This document shows positions 51,608 to 59,782 of a stretch of 64,000 nucleotides of DNA, in pieces. Each line of letters begins with the position of its first letter. Positions within the stretch are counted from its first letter, which is position 1. A program made the position numbers and the translations under genes. Where the stretch lies: the NCBI RefSeq assembly GCF_001545075.1, contig NZ_FCOB02000034.1:1-64000 (forward strand). Direction: 5' to 3'. Source of the DNA: Caballeronia ptereochthonis. GTDB lineage: Bacteria; Pseudomonadota; Gammaproteobacteria; Burkholderiales; Burkholderiaceae. The notes under the pieces are model-generated. The model made no database searches, had not been told where the DNA came from, and saw only the letters and a program-made list of their open reading frames with translations.

Positions 51608-53203
51608 ATGGCCACGTCTCTTTCGGAGCGGTCGCACCGCGTAGTCACGCGCCAGGAATTCACGCTGATCATCGCGTCTTCGTTCGGCGCGCTGCTCGAA
51701 TGGTATGACTTCTACATCTACGCCGCGCTGGCGGGCACGTTCAGCACCTTGTTCTTCCCGAGCGGCAACGATACCGTCGCTTTTCTCGCGAGCCTCGCCA
51801 CTTTCGGCGCGGGCTTTCTCGTGCGTCCGCTCGGCGCGCTTTTCTTCGGACGGCTCGGCGACCGGATCGGGCGCAAGTACACGTTCATGGCGACCATCGT
51901 GCTGATGGGCGTCGCGACCGTCGGGGTGGGCTTGCTGCCGTCGTTCGAGAAGATCGGCATGATGGCACCGGTCCTGCTCGTCTCACTGCGGCTTTTGCAG
52001 GGTTTCGCGCTCGGCGGCGAAACCGGCGGCGCCGCGACCTATCTCGCCGAGCATTCACCGGCCGAGCGTCGCGGCTTCCATACGAGCTCGCTGCAAACCA
52101 CGGCGACGCTCGGGCTGCTCGCCTCGATCGCCGCGGTCAGCGTGAGCCGCGCCGCGATGGACGAAGCCGCGTTCCAGAGCTGGGGCTGGCGCATGCCGTT
52201 CGTCATCTCGATCGTGCTGCTGGCCGTCTCGGTCTATCTGCGCACGAAGCTCGCCGAATCGCCGACGTTTCGCGACATGAAGCAGGCGGGCCGGCTGTCG
52301 AAATCGCCGATAGGGGAGAGCTTCGGCAAGTGGGAGAATCTCAAGTACGTGCTGATCATGCTGTTCAGCACGGCCTCGGGCGTGGGCGTCGTGTTCGGAA
52401 CCGGGCACTTCTATTCGATGTATTTCCTGCAGAACACGCTGAAGGTCGCGCCGAACACGGTGAGTCTGTTTCTTGCGATCGCGCTGATCGCCGTGTTTCC
52501 GTTCTACCTCGTGTTCGGCTGGCTGTCGGATCGCATCGGGCGGAAGTGGATCATGATGCTGGCGTGCCTTTTGCTCGCCGCGACCACGCAGCCCATCTTC
52601 CACGCGCTCACGCATTACGCGAATCCTCAGCTCGAAGCGTTCCAGAAGCAGGCGCCCGTGACGGTCCGTGCGAACGATTGCCGCTTCACGCTGTTCTCCG
52701 CGCCGGTGACGGAATGCGACCGCATACGCTCGTTCCTGAGTGCGTCGGGCGTGTCGTACAGTCAGGCGCCGCAGCGGGCGGGCGAGGGGGCATCGGCGGA
52801 GATCGGCTCGATCGTGGTGCACGGCGACGACCGGCGCGAGCTGGAGAAAGCACTGGTCGCCTCGGGCTGGTCCGCGCATGCCGACCCCGCCAGGATCGAC
52901 GCGCCGATGGTCGTCTTCCTGATGTGGCTACTGCTGCTCTACCTCGCGATGGTCTACGGACCGATGGCCGCGTTCATGGTCGAGCTCTTCCCGGCGCGCA
53001 TCCGCTATACGTCGCTTTCATTGCCGTTCCATCTCGGCTCGGGCTGGTTCGGCGGCATGCTGCCTTTCGTGGTGTCCGCGATGGCGGTCGCGCGCGGCAA
53101 CGTGTACTTCGGGCTCTGGTATCCGATCGTGATCGCCGCCGTGTCGTTCGCGGTCGGCGCGCTCTTCGTGCCGGAGACGTACCGCCGCGATATCACACAG
53201 TAG
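51608..53203 (+). CDS. MFS transporter, metabolite:H+ symporter type, with large periplasmic insert
   Basis: Twelve-helix permease of 531 residues in the MHS subfamily. ASSFGALLEWYDFYIYAALA marks helix 1, GRLGDRIGRKYTF the loop 2-3 motif and LQGFALGGETGGAATYLAEH helix 4. Between helices 8 and 9 (about residues 338-432) there is an extra, non-membrane domain with two cysteines (about 358 and 370) that ordinary members lack. It follows the catabolic genes and ends one base before the marR stop. Uptake of picolinate or a dicarboxylate intermediate is likely. Confidence 0.85.
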   Translation: MATSLSERSHRVVTRQEFTLIIASSFGALLEWYDFYIYAALAGTFSTLFFPSGNDTVAFLASLATFGAGFLVRPLGALFFGRLGDRIGRKYTFMATIVLMGVATVGVGLLPSFEKIGMMAPVLLVSLRLLQGFALGGETGGAATYLAEHSPAERRGFHTSSLQTTATLGLLASIAAVSVSRAAMDEAAFQSWGWRMPFVISIVLLAVSVYLRTKLAESPTFRDMKQAGRLSKSPIGESFGKWENLKYVLIMLFSTASGVGVVFGTGHFYSMYFLQNTLKVAPNTVSLFLAIALIAVFPFYLVFGWLSDRIGRKWIMMLACLLLAATTQPIFHALTHYANPQLEAFQKQAPVTVRANDCRFTLFSAPVTECDRIRSFLSASGVSYSQAPQRAGEGASAEIGSIVVHGDDRRELEKALVASGWSAHADPARIDAPMVVFLMWLLLLYLAMVYGPMAAFMVELFPARIRYTSLSLPFHLGSGWFGGMLPFVVSAMAVARGNVYFGLWYPIVIAAVSFAVGALFVPETYRRDITQ

Positions 53204-53710
53204 TCAGTCGAAATGCTTGAGGGAGGTGCGGCCGTACTGGTTATTGCCTTCGACGAGTTGCATCATCATGCGCACGAAATGAACGCGATCTTCGGGGCTC
53301 AGCGGGTTCAGGAACCTCACCTGGGCTTCGCGCATGCTGCCGTACATGTCCTTCATCACGCGACGTCCTTTCGCGGTGATGTTGGCGATCTTGAGACGCC
53401 CGTCGTGCGGGCTCGGCTCACGCTTGACGAGGCCGCGCTCCTCGAGGCGGCGCAGCACGTCGGCCATGGTGGTCCGATCGACGCCGACTTCCGCGCACAG
53501 CGAGGTCTGATCGAGCCCGGGACGCTCGCTCAGTGTCGTCAGCAAGCCATACTGCACCGGCGTGATGGCGAAGTCCTTGCAGCACTCGAAGAAGAGCGCG
53601 ATATGGATCTGATTGAGCCGCCGGATCAGAAACCCCGGGCGCTGCCACAAATGGCCGGTCTCGATTCCGCTATCGGAAGCGGCCGCTTTTTTCTCGGCTA
53701 CGGTGCCCAT
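53204..53710 (-). CDS. picR: MarR-family regulator of the pathway (PicR/NicR-like)
   Basis: Winged-helix repressor of 168 residues. LFFECCKDFAITPVQYGLLTTLSERPGLDQTSLCAEVGVDRTTMADVLRRLEERGLVKREPSPHDGRLK contains the recognition helix and the DxR wing of MarR proteins, and resembles NicR. It faces the MFS gene tail-to-tail with no base between stops, and its upstream region carries two TCAG-N4-CTGA palindromes. The pathway substrate or 6-hydroxypicolinate is a plausible ligand. The regulatory role is inferred. Confidence 0.85.
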   Translation of the reverse strand: MGTVAEKKAAASDSGIETGHLWQRPGFLIRRLNQIHIALFFECCKDFAITPVQYGLLTTLSERPGLDQTSLCAEVGVDRTTMADVLRRLEERGLVKREPSPHDGRLKIANITAKGRRVMKDMYGSMREAQVRFLNPLSPEDRVHFVRMMMQLVEGNNQYGRTSLKHFD

Positions 53711-53911
53711 CCTTCACCTTTCTGGAAGAAGTCGTGTCACTCAGGAGTGTAGCGTTCGCACGTCGCGATGTCATAGGCGATGTCATGGGCGATGTCACGA
53801 ACATGTGCGCGCACGGTGTCGATGCACTGCAACCGGAGCCACGGACCATCGCGAAATTGTAGGTGCAATCAGAGTTGCGCTGCCATTTTTTTCCGGATAC
53901 AAAGCTATCTA

Positions 53912-53923
53912 TCAGCGTACTGA
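53912..53923. promoter_or_regulatory. Candidate operator 3 of the MarR (PicR-like) repressor
   Basis: TCAGCGTACTGA lies about 200 bases before the marR start and about 190 before the second MFS gene, in their shared 406-base intergenic region. With operator 4, 142 bases away, it could allow looping or separate control of the two divergent promoters. The rest of this gap holds no gene. Confidence 0.68.
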
Positions 53924-54050
53924 CGAAATGCTGATGGCAGCAGCGCAAGAAGTCAATGATGGATGTCAATACACGAAGTCAACAGAACGATGCGTCGCGC
54001 AGGCATCAGAGCGGATCTGCTCGTGCGTTCCATGGAGCCGGACGCACGAA

Positions 54051-54068
54051 TAATCAGCATGCTGATTA
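54051..54068. promoter_or_regulatory. Candidate operator 4, a perfect 18-bp palindrome
   Basis: TAATCAGCATGCTGATTA is fully symmetric and is the best copy of the TCAG-N4-CTGA family (core 54054-54065). It lies 49-66 bases before the second MFS gene. The base pattern TGATTAAATGG after the core repeats at operator 2. Confidence 0.75.
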
Positions 54069-54116
54069 AATGGCGAATGCGTTAAACGTCACCTCACTCG
54101 GAGTCTGGAGCCAAAG

Positions 54117-55442
54117 ATGAGTTCTACCCCTGTACAGACGGACGACGTCGCCATTCAAGGGCGGTCGATGTCACGCAACGATATCAAGACGCTGATGCTG
54201 GCGTCGCTCGGCGGTGCGCTGGAGTACTACGATTTCATCGTCGCGGTGTTCTTCACCAAGCTGCTGGCGACCGTGTTCTTCCCGCCGCAGACGCCCGAAT
54301 GGCTCTCGCAGCTCGAAGTGTTCTGTATTTTCGCGGCGGGCTATCTCGTTCGTCCGATCGGCGGCATTTTCTTCGCACACTTCGGCGACCGCATCGGCCG
54401 CAAGAAGATGTTCGCGCTGAGCCTGTTTTTGATGGCCGCGCCGACGCTGCTCATCGGTCTGTTGCCGAGCTACGCGACGCTCGGCATCGTCGCGCCGCTG
54501 CTCTTCCTGCTGTGCCGCGTCCTGCAGGGGCTTTCGGTCGGCGGCGAAGTGCCGGGCGCGTGGATCTTCTGCGCGGAGCACGTGAAGCGCGACCGCGTGG
54601 GTCTCGCGTGCGGGCTGCTGATGTCGGGTCTCTGCACGGGCATCCTGCTCGGCGCGCTGTCGGCCAAGTTCCTGATCGGCAACATGGAGACTGCCGATCT
54701 GAAGAGCTGGGGCTGGCGTCTGCCGTTCATCGCGGGCGGGGTGTTCGGTCTGATCTCGGTCTATCTGCGCCGCTATCTGCAGGAGACGCCGGTATTCGAG
54801 GCGCTGCGCGCGAAGCGTGAAGCGGACGCGCGTCTGCCGCTCGCGGTCGTGCTGAAGGATCATCGAGGCGCGGTCATCGTCTCGCTGCTGGCGACATGGG
54901 TGTTCTCGGGCATCTTCGTGCTGTACTTCCTTTACACGCCGACGTTCCTGCAATCGCAGTTCCACTTCGCGCCGAAGGACGTCTTCACCAACAACTCGTG
55001 GTCGATCCTCGGGCTGATCCTCGGCAGCACGTTCGCCGGATGGGCCGCCGACAGGATCGGCGGAGGGCGCGCCTACGCGATCGGCAGTATCGCGATGCTG
55101 CTCGTCTCCGGCGCGTTCTACATGAGCCTGAACGCAGGCGGCCAGTGGGTGTGGACGCTCTACGTCCTCGGCGGCTTCCTGATCGGGACCATCACGCTCG
55201 GGCCGTACATCATCGTGAAGAGTTTTCCGCCCGAAGTGCGCTTCACGGGTTTCGCGCTTTCGTACAACACCGCCTACGCGATTTTCGGCGGCACCGCACC
55301 GGCGGTCGCCTCGTTCATGGTGGGGCGGCAGGGCATCACGATGGCGCCCGCATGGTACATTGGCGCGCTGTGCGTGCTCGGCGTGATCATCGGCCTCATC
55401 TGGCGTGCGCCCGTGCATGCCGAAGCGGCGGCCGTGCATTGA
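54117..55442 (+). CDS. MFS transporter, metabolite:H+ symporter type
   Basis: Twelve-helix permease of 441 residues. The MHS features are LGGALEYYDFIVAVFF at helix 1, HFGDRIGRKKMF in loop 2-3 and LQGLSVGGEVPGAWIFCAEHV at helix 4. It has normal length, without the insert of its neighbour. TGGAG lies eight bases before the ATG. Its divergent position from marR and the perfect operator in front make it a good candidate for the regulated picolinate (or related heteroaromatic acid) importer. Confidence 0.88.
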   Translation: MSSTPVQTDDVAIQGRSMSRNDIKTLMLASLGGALEYYDFIVAVFFTKLLATVFFPPQTPEWLSQLEVFCIFAAGYLVRPIGGIFFAHFGDRIGRKKMFALSLFLMAAPTLLIGLLPSYATLGIVAPLLFLLCRVLQGLSVGGEVPGAWIFCAEHVKRDRVGLACGLLMSGLCTGILLGALSAKFLIGNMETADLKSWGWRLPFIAGGVFGLISVYLRRYLQETPVFEALRAKREADARLPLAVVLKDHRGAVIVSLLATWVFSGIFVLYFLYTPTFLQSQFHFAPKDVFTNNSWSILGLILGSTFAGWAADRIGGGRAYAIGSIAMLLVSGAFYMSLNAGGQWVWTLYVLGGFLIGTITLGPYIIVKSFPPEVRFTGFALSYNTAYAIFGGTAPAVASFMVGRQGITMAPAWYIGALCVLGVIIGLIWRAPVHAEAAAVH

Positions 55443-55512
55443 CGTCGAGCCTTTGATCGTTGTGACCCTGCGCGGAATCCGGCGCAGGCGAGTTCCCGTC
55501 CGAGCGTGACTT

Positions 55513-56721
55513 ATGTCTGTTGGCGATGCATCCGGGACCGGCCTCGGCCGGTCGTGGCTCCTGTACTTCACGCTCGCGTTCGCGAGCATGAGCTTTTCCG
55601 CGACGGGACCCGTCGCGATCATCATCGCCGCCTCGCGGGAAGGCGGCCTGACTTTCGCGCAGACGTCGTCGTGGCTCTTCGCCTCGATCGGCATCAACGG
55701 GTTCGCGAGCATCGCGATCAGCTGGAAGACGCGCCAGCCCTTGCTCTTTCTCTGGACGATTCCCGGCGCGATTCTCGCCGCGCCGGTGATCGCGCAATAC
55801 GGTTTCGGCGCGGCGGTGGGCACGTATCTCGTATGCGCGGCCGTGCTGCTCGTGCTCGGCGTGACGAACCTCGTCGGCTTGCTGGACAGGTGGGTGCCGA
55901 TGCCCATCGTCATGGCGATGATCGCCGGGCTGTTCATCAAGTACGTGCTCGCCGTCGTGCATTCGACCGTGGCCGCGCCGCTCATCGGCGCCGGCATGCT
56001 GCTGACGTTCTTCGGTCTGATGTGGCTCGAACGCCGCAATGCGGCGCCCATGCCGCCGCTCATCGGCGCGATGCTGACTGGCGCGGCGATTCTCTTCGCC
56101 ACGGGCTTCCGGTTGCCGAGCCATGCCGGCGGCGCATGGACGGCCACGCCGGCGCTCGTCATGCCGCGCTTCGATATTCACGCGATCTCGCAACTCCTGC
56201 TGCCGATGCTCATCACCGTGCTCTTCGTGCAGAATGCGCAAGGCATCGCGGTGACGCGCGCCTCGGGCTATCGCACGTCGCTGCGGCTCGTGACCCTCTA
56301 TAGCGGCGTGCTCACGGCGATTACCGCGCCGTTCGGCGGCTGTCCGTCCGTGCTGGCGGGGCCGAGCAACGCGATTCTGGTGTCGGGCGGCACGCATGGG
56401 CGACATTACATCGGCGCATTGATCGCGGGTGTCATATGCGCGCTGATCGGCGTATTCGCCACTGCTTATGTGTTCCTGCTGACGAGCCTGCCGGGCGTGT
56501 ACATCGCGATACTCGCCGGACTCGCGATGATGGGCGTGCTGGAAAAATCGTTCATCAGCGCGTTCCGCTCGGCCTTGCCCTTGAGCGCGATGATCGTGTT
56601 CGTCGTCACCCTGAGCGATGTGACACTGCTCGGCATCGGCGCTGCGTTCTGGGGCGTGGTGGCGGGATGTCTCGTCTATTACGCGATCGAGCGGCCTCAT
56701 TCGGGCGAAGCTCATTCGTAG
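55513..56721 (+). CDS. benE: BenE-family benzoate/aromatic acid:H+ symporter
   Basis: Integral membrane protein of 402 residues with about 12 helices. ASMSFSATGPVAIIIAASREGGLTFAQTSSWLFASIGINGFASI is the family N-terminus, followed by the PFGGCPSVLAGPSNAIL motif near residue 275 that replaces the scaffold region of NCS2-like proteins. It follows the MFS gene by 70 bases on the same strand, so it may be part of the same regulated unit and carry a carboxylated aromatic substrate. It ends before an intrinsic terminator. Confidence 0.88.
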   Translation: MSVGDASGTGLGRSWLLYFTLAFASMSFSATGPVAIIIAASREGGLTFAQTSSWLFASIGINGFASIAISWKTRQPLLFLWTIPGAILAAPVIAQYGFGAAVGTYLVCAAVLLVLGVTNLVGLLDRWVPMPIVMAMIAGLFIKYVLAVVHSTVAAPLIGAGMLLTFFGLMWLERRNAAPMPPLIGAMLTGAAILFATGFRLPSHAGGAWTATPALVMPRFDIHAISQLLLPMLITVLFVQNAQGIAVTRASGYRTSLRLVTLYSGVLTAITAPFGGCPSVLAGPSNAILVSGGTHGRHYIGALIAGVICALIGVFATAYVFLLTSLPGVYIAILAGLAMMGVLEKSFISAFRSALPLSAMIVFVVTLSDVTLLGIGAAFWGVVAGCLVYYAIERPHSGEAHS

Positions 56722-56805
56722 ACGACTTCGCGGCCGGAGTCGGTCGTCGTTAAGCAGGTACGTCGCACGCCGGTTTCGCTGCCCTCGCATCCTTCTCGAC
56801 GTCTG

Positions 56806-56829
56806 AAAATGGGCGATCAGCCCGTTTTT
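56806..56829 (+). terminator. Intrinsic terminator after benE
   Basis: AAAATGGGC pairs with GCCCGTTTT across a five-base loop, and five T residues close the right arm. It lies 85 bases after the benE stop and probably ends the transporter transcript before the secretion locus. Confidence 0.8.
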
Positions 56830-57337
56830 GCGTTGTTTGAATACGCATTGACGTAATAACTGCATCTTCCGGATTATTTGAACACGACAATTCCTATTCT
56901 CTTTTGAATTTAACTATTCCCATGTTTTTAAACAAAATTTACAACTCTAAAAAAAGGGTGAGTAAATCGCTGTTTTTAGGCATTTATTTGATGATGGACG
57001 TAAACTCTCGATTGTGCGTTAATAGCGACCGATTTCAGAGTAAATCGGCGAGAAAAGACAAATCAAAAGCGACGTTTATCTCGATCAGTCAATATAACGG
57101 CGCGTGCACCGACGAGAATTCGATGAGTCTTCCAACTATCCTCGGTAAAAATCAGGCAATACAGGCGCGAGCGGAGCCAATCGGTTTCGAGCAATCCATG
57201 CGCAAATACCTATGCGATTCGCACACAGTCTTTCAGGCTCATTCAAGCGAGAAAGCATTCAATCCCGGCGCCGGGCCGAACGGCGATGAACCCGGCAAGC
57301 GTGGCGTCGAGGAAAACAGGACGAAGGGGCGCACGGC
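56830..57337. other. AT-rich leader of the type VI secretion locus, no gene assigned
   Basis: About 350 bases (56835-57180) are markedly AT-rich in an otherwise GC-rich region. A 145-codon frame (56904-57341) crosses it and overlaps the tssE start, but it has no ribosome site, an unusual composition and no family resemblance, so I treat it as chance. The region probably holds the promoter and perhaps silencer binding sites for the secretion genes. Confidence 0.5.
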
Positions 57338-57856
57338 ATGACCACCACCCGCGGCTTGCGTCGCGCCGACAGCTACCTGTTGCCGACGCTCATCGACCGG
57401 CTGCGCGACGATGCCCCGCACCGGCAGACCGAGGTGCCCGGCGAATATGCGGTCACACGTGCGCAGTTGCGCGACATCATCCAGCGCGATCTCGCGTACC
57501 TGCTCAATGCCACGAATCTGGGCGATCTGATCGATCCTCAACGCTATCCGCATGTCGCCGGGTCGACCGTGAACTTCGGCGTGCCGCCGCTGACGGGCGC
57601 GTTCATGGCCACGCGCCAGTGGTCGGATATCGAGCAGACCATCAAGCAGGCGATTCTGACCTTCGAGCCGCGGCTCGTCCCCGCGTCGATTCGGGTGGTA
57701 CCGAGGAGCGACAACGATCGAAAGGGTCGCCACGGTCAGGTGGCCTTCGAGATTCACGGGTTTATCCGGACGGAACCGTATCCGCTGGAATTCATGGTGC
57801 AAAGCTCGCTCGATCTGGAGACGAGCCGTCTGCACGCGCACACAAGCCGAGCCTGA
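57338..57856 (+). CDS. tssE: Type VI secretion baseplate protein TssE
   Basis: Baseplate component of 172 residues related to phage T4 gp25. RIDxLxD-type opening (TLIDRLRDDAP), RDLAYLLNATN, and NFGVPPLTGAF are family features, with the gp25 lysozyme-like core continuing to RTEPYPLEFMVQSSLDLET. It initiates sheath assembly on the baseplate together with TssF and TssG. It is the first gene of the locus visible here, 30 bases before tssF. No tssB or tssC precedes it, so the sheath genes must lie elsewhere or further downstream. Confidence 0.92.
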   Translation: MTTTRGLRRADSYLLPTLIDRLRDDAPHRQTEVPGEYAVTRAQLRDIIQRDLAYLLNATNLGDLIDPQRYPHVAGSTVNFGVPPLTGAFMATRQWSDIEQTIKQAILTFEPRLVPASIRVVPRSDNDRKGRHGQVAFEIHGFIRTEPYPLEFMVQSSLDLETSRLHAHTSRA

Positions 57857-57886
57857 CCAGACCGCACACAAACCGCCGAAAGCCGC

Positions 57887-59782
57887 ATGGACCCGCGACT
57901 ACTCGAGTACTACAACCAGGAGCTCATCTACCTGCGCGAGAGCGCGGGCGAGTTCGCGCTGGCGCACCCGAAGATCGCGCGGCGTCTCGGGCTGCAGGCT
58001 GGCGAGATGACCGACCCCTATGTGGAGCGCCTGATCGAGTCTTTCTGCTTCATGGCGGCGCGCATGAGGATCAAGCTCGATGCCGAGTTTCCGCGCTTCA
58101 CGCAACGCCTGCTCGAGGTGACCTACCCGAACTATGTCTCGCCGACGCCGTCGATGGCGGTGGCGCGCATTTATCCGGCCCATACCAAAGGCAACCTCAA
58201 CGAGGGCTTCGCCGTGCGGCGCGGCACGACCCTCAGGACGCGAACGCCGAGCGGCGAGCGCACGCCGTGCACGTTTCGCACGAGCCAGGATGTCGTGCTG
58301 TATCCGCTGGAGATCGTCCACGCGAAGCTAACCGGTGTTCCGCCCGACATTCCGGGGCTCGAGCGCTATGTTCCGGCGCACGCCCAGATACGTGGCGCGC
58401 TGCGTCTGCGCATTCGAACCACGAACGGTTCGCGCATCTCGACACTGGAGAACCTGGATCGTCTGCCGGTCTATCTGACGGGCGATGAGCACGTCGCCTC
58501 GCATCTCTTCGAGCTCGTGCATGCGGCGGGGCTCGCGTCGATCGTCGGCGATCCGGACGGATTCGGCGACTCGAACCGGCCCTTCGCGGCCGTGACCTCC
58601 GATGCCGTGGTCCATGAAGGGCTCGGCCCGAATCAGGGCATGCTGCCGCTCACGTGGTCCAAGTTCCACGGGCACAACCTGCTGCATGAATATTTCGCGT
58701 GCCCGAGCCGGTTCTATTTCTTCACGCTCTCGGGATTGCGGGAGGGACTCGGACGCGCCAAGGGCGCAGAAGCGGAGATCGTCGTGCTGCTCGATCGCGC
58801 ACCTCATCAGCTCGCGAGTCTTGTCGATGCGTCGCGCTTCGCGCTCTTTTGCACGCCCGTCATCAACCTGTTTCCGCACAGGCTGGATCGCATCGAACTG
58901 TCGGAGGCCGGCACCGAGTTTCACCTGGTGCCCAAACGCCAGTCGCCGCTCGACTACGAAGTGTTTTCGGTCGACGCGTTGCATGCGCGCGTCAAGGCGA
59001 ACTCCGAGACACTCGAATTCCGCGCGCTCTATCAGACGCTCAATCGTGACGAAGGCAATCATGGCCGCTACTTCTCGATGCGCCGCGAGCGGCGTCTGCT
59101 TTCGGACAAGTCACGACGCTATGGCACGCGCACGCCTTACATCGGCACCGAGACGTTCGTGTCACTCGTCGATCAGCACGAAGCGCCGTACCACGAAGGC
59201 ATGCGTTATCTCTCGGCCGATGCTTGGCTGACCAACCGCGACTTGCCGCTGCTCGTGCCGCGCGACGGAGTGAACGATTTTCAGCCGCCGGAAGACAGCG
59301 GCGAGCCGATTGCGAGCATCGGGCTGATTCGGCCGCCCAGCGCACCGCGCCCGCCCTATGCGGAAGGCGAGACCGCATGGCGTCTGATCCGGCAGTTGAA
59401 CTTCAATTATCTGCCGCTGGAGGATCTCGACCATCGGCCCGGCGGGCAGGGCTTGCGCGACATGCTGAGGCTCTTTCTCAGCGGTGACGACGCCGAGCAT
59501 CAGCGTCAGGTCGAAAGCCTCGTGGGTGTCAAGACGAGCCCGGTAACGCGCAAGCTGCCTGGCGCCGGCCCGCTCGTGTTCGGACGCGGCATCGAATGCC
59601 AGTTGACGGTCGACGAAACCGGCTTCTCGGGAACCAGCCCGTATCTCATCGGGTTGATCCTCGAACATTATCTTGCGCGCCATGTGTCGATCAATTCATT
59701 CACGCAAACCGAGCTGATCTCGATGCAGCGCGGGCGCATCATGCGCTGGCCGGTGCGCATGGGCAAGCGCGGGGTGACGTGA
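57887..59782 (+). CDS. tssF: Type VI secretion baseplate protein TssF
   Basis: Baseplate wedge protein of 631 residues (VasA/ImpG family). It begins DPRLLEYYNQELIYLRESAGEFALAHPKIARRLGL and goes on VERLIESFCFMAARMRIKLDAEFPRFTQRLLEVTYPNYVSPTPSMAVAR, the strongest TssF signature. The C-terminal FGRGIECQLTVDETGFSGTSPYLIGLILEHYLARHVSINSFTQTEL is also typical. Two TssF and one TssG form each wedge. Its stop overlaps the tssG start by one base. Confidence 0.95.
   Translation: MDPRLLEYYNQELIYLRESAGEFALAHPKIARRLGLQAGEMTDPYVERLIESFCFMAARMRIKLDAEFPRFTQRLLEVTYPNYVSPTPSMAVARIYPAHTKGNLNEGFAVRRGTTLRTRTPSGERTPCTFRTSQDVVLYPLEIVHAKLTGVPPDIPGLERYVPAHAQIRGALRLRIRTTNGSRISTLENLDRLPVYLTGDEHVASHLFELVHAAGLASIVGDPDGFGDSNRPFAAVTSDAVVHEGLGPNQGMLPLTWSKFHGHNLLHEYFACPSRFYFFTLSGLREGLGRAKGAEAEIVVLLDRAPHQLASLVDASRFALFCTPVINLFPHRLDRIELSEAGTEFHLVPKRQSPLDYEVFSVDALHARVKANSETLEFRALYQTLNRDEGNHGRYFSMRRERRLLSDKSRRYGTRTPYIGTETFVSLVDQHEAPYHEGMRYLSADAWLTNRDLPLLVPRDGVNDFQPPEDSGEPIASIGLIRPPSAPRPPYAEGETAWRLIRQLNFNYLPLEDLDHRPGGQGLRDMLRLFLSGDDAEHQRQVESLVGVKTSPVTRKLPGAGPLVFGRGIECQLTVDETGFSGTSPYLIGLILEHYLARHVSINSFTQTELISMQRGRIMRWPVRMGKRGVT

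Noticed and set aside
56904..57341. 145-codon frame before tssE
   Set aside because: No ribosome site, changing composition along its length, overlap with the tssE start and no recognisable domain.
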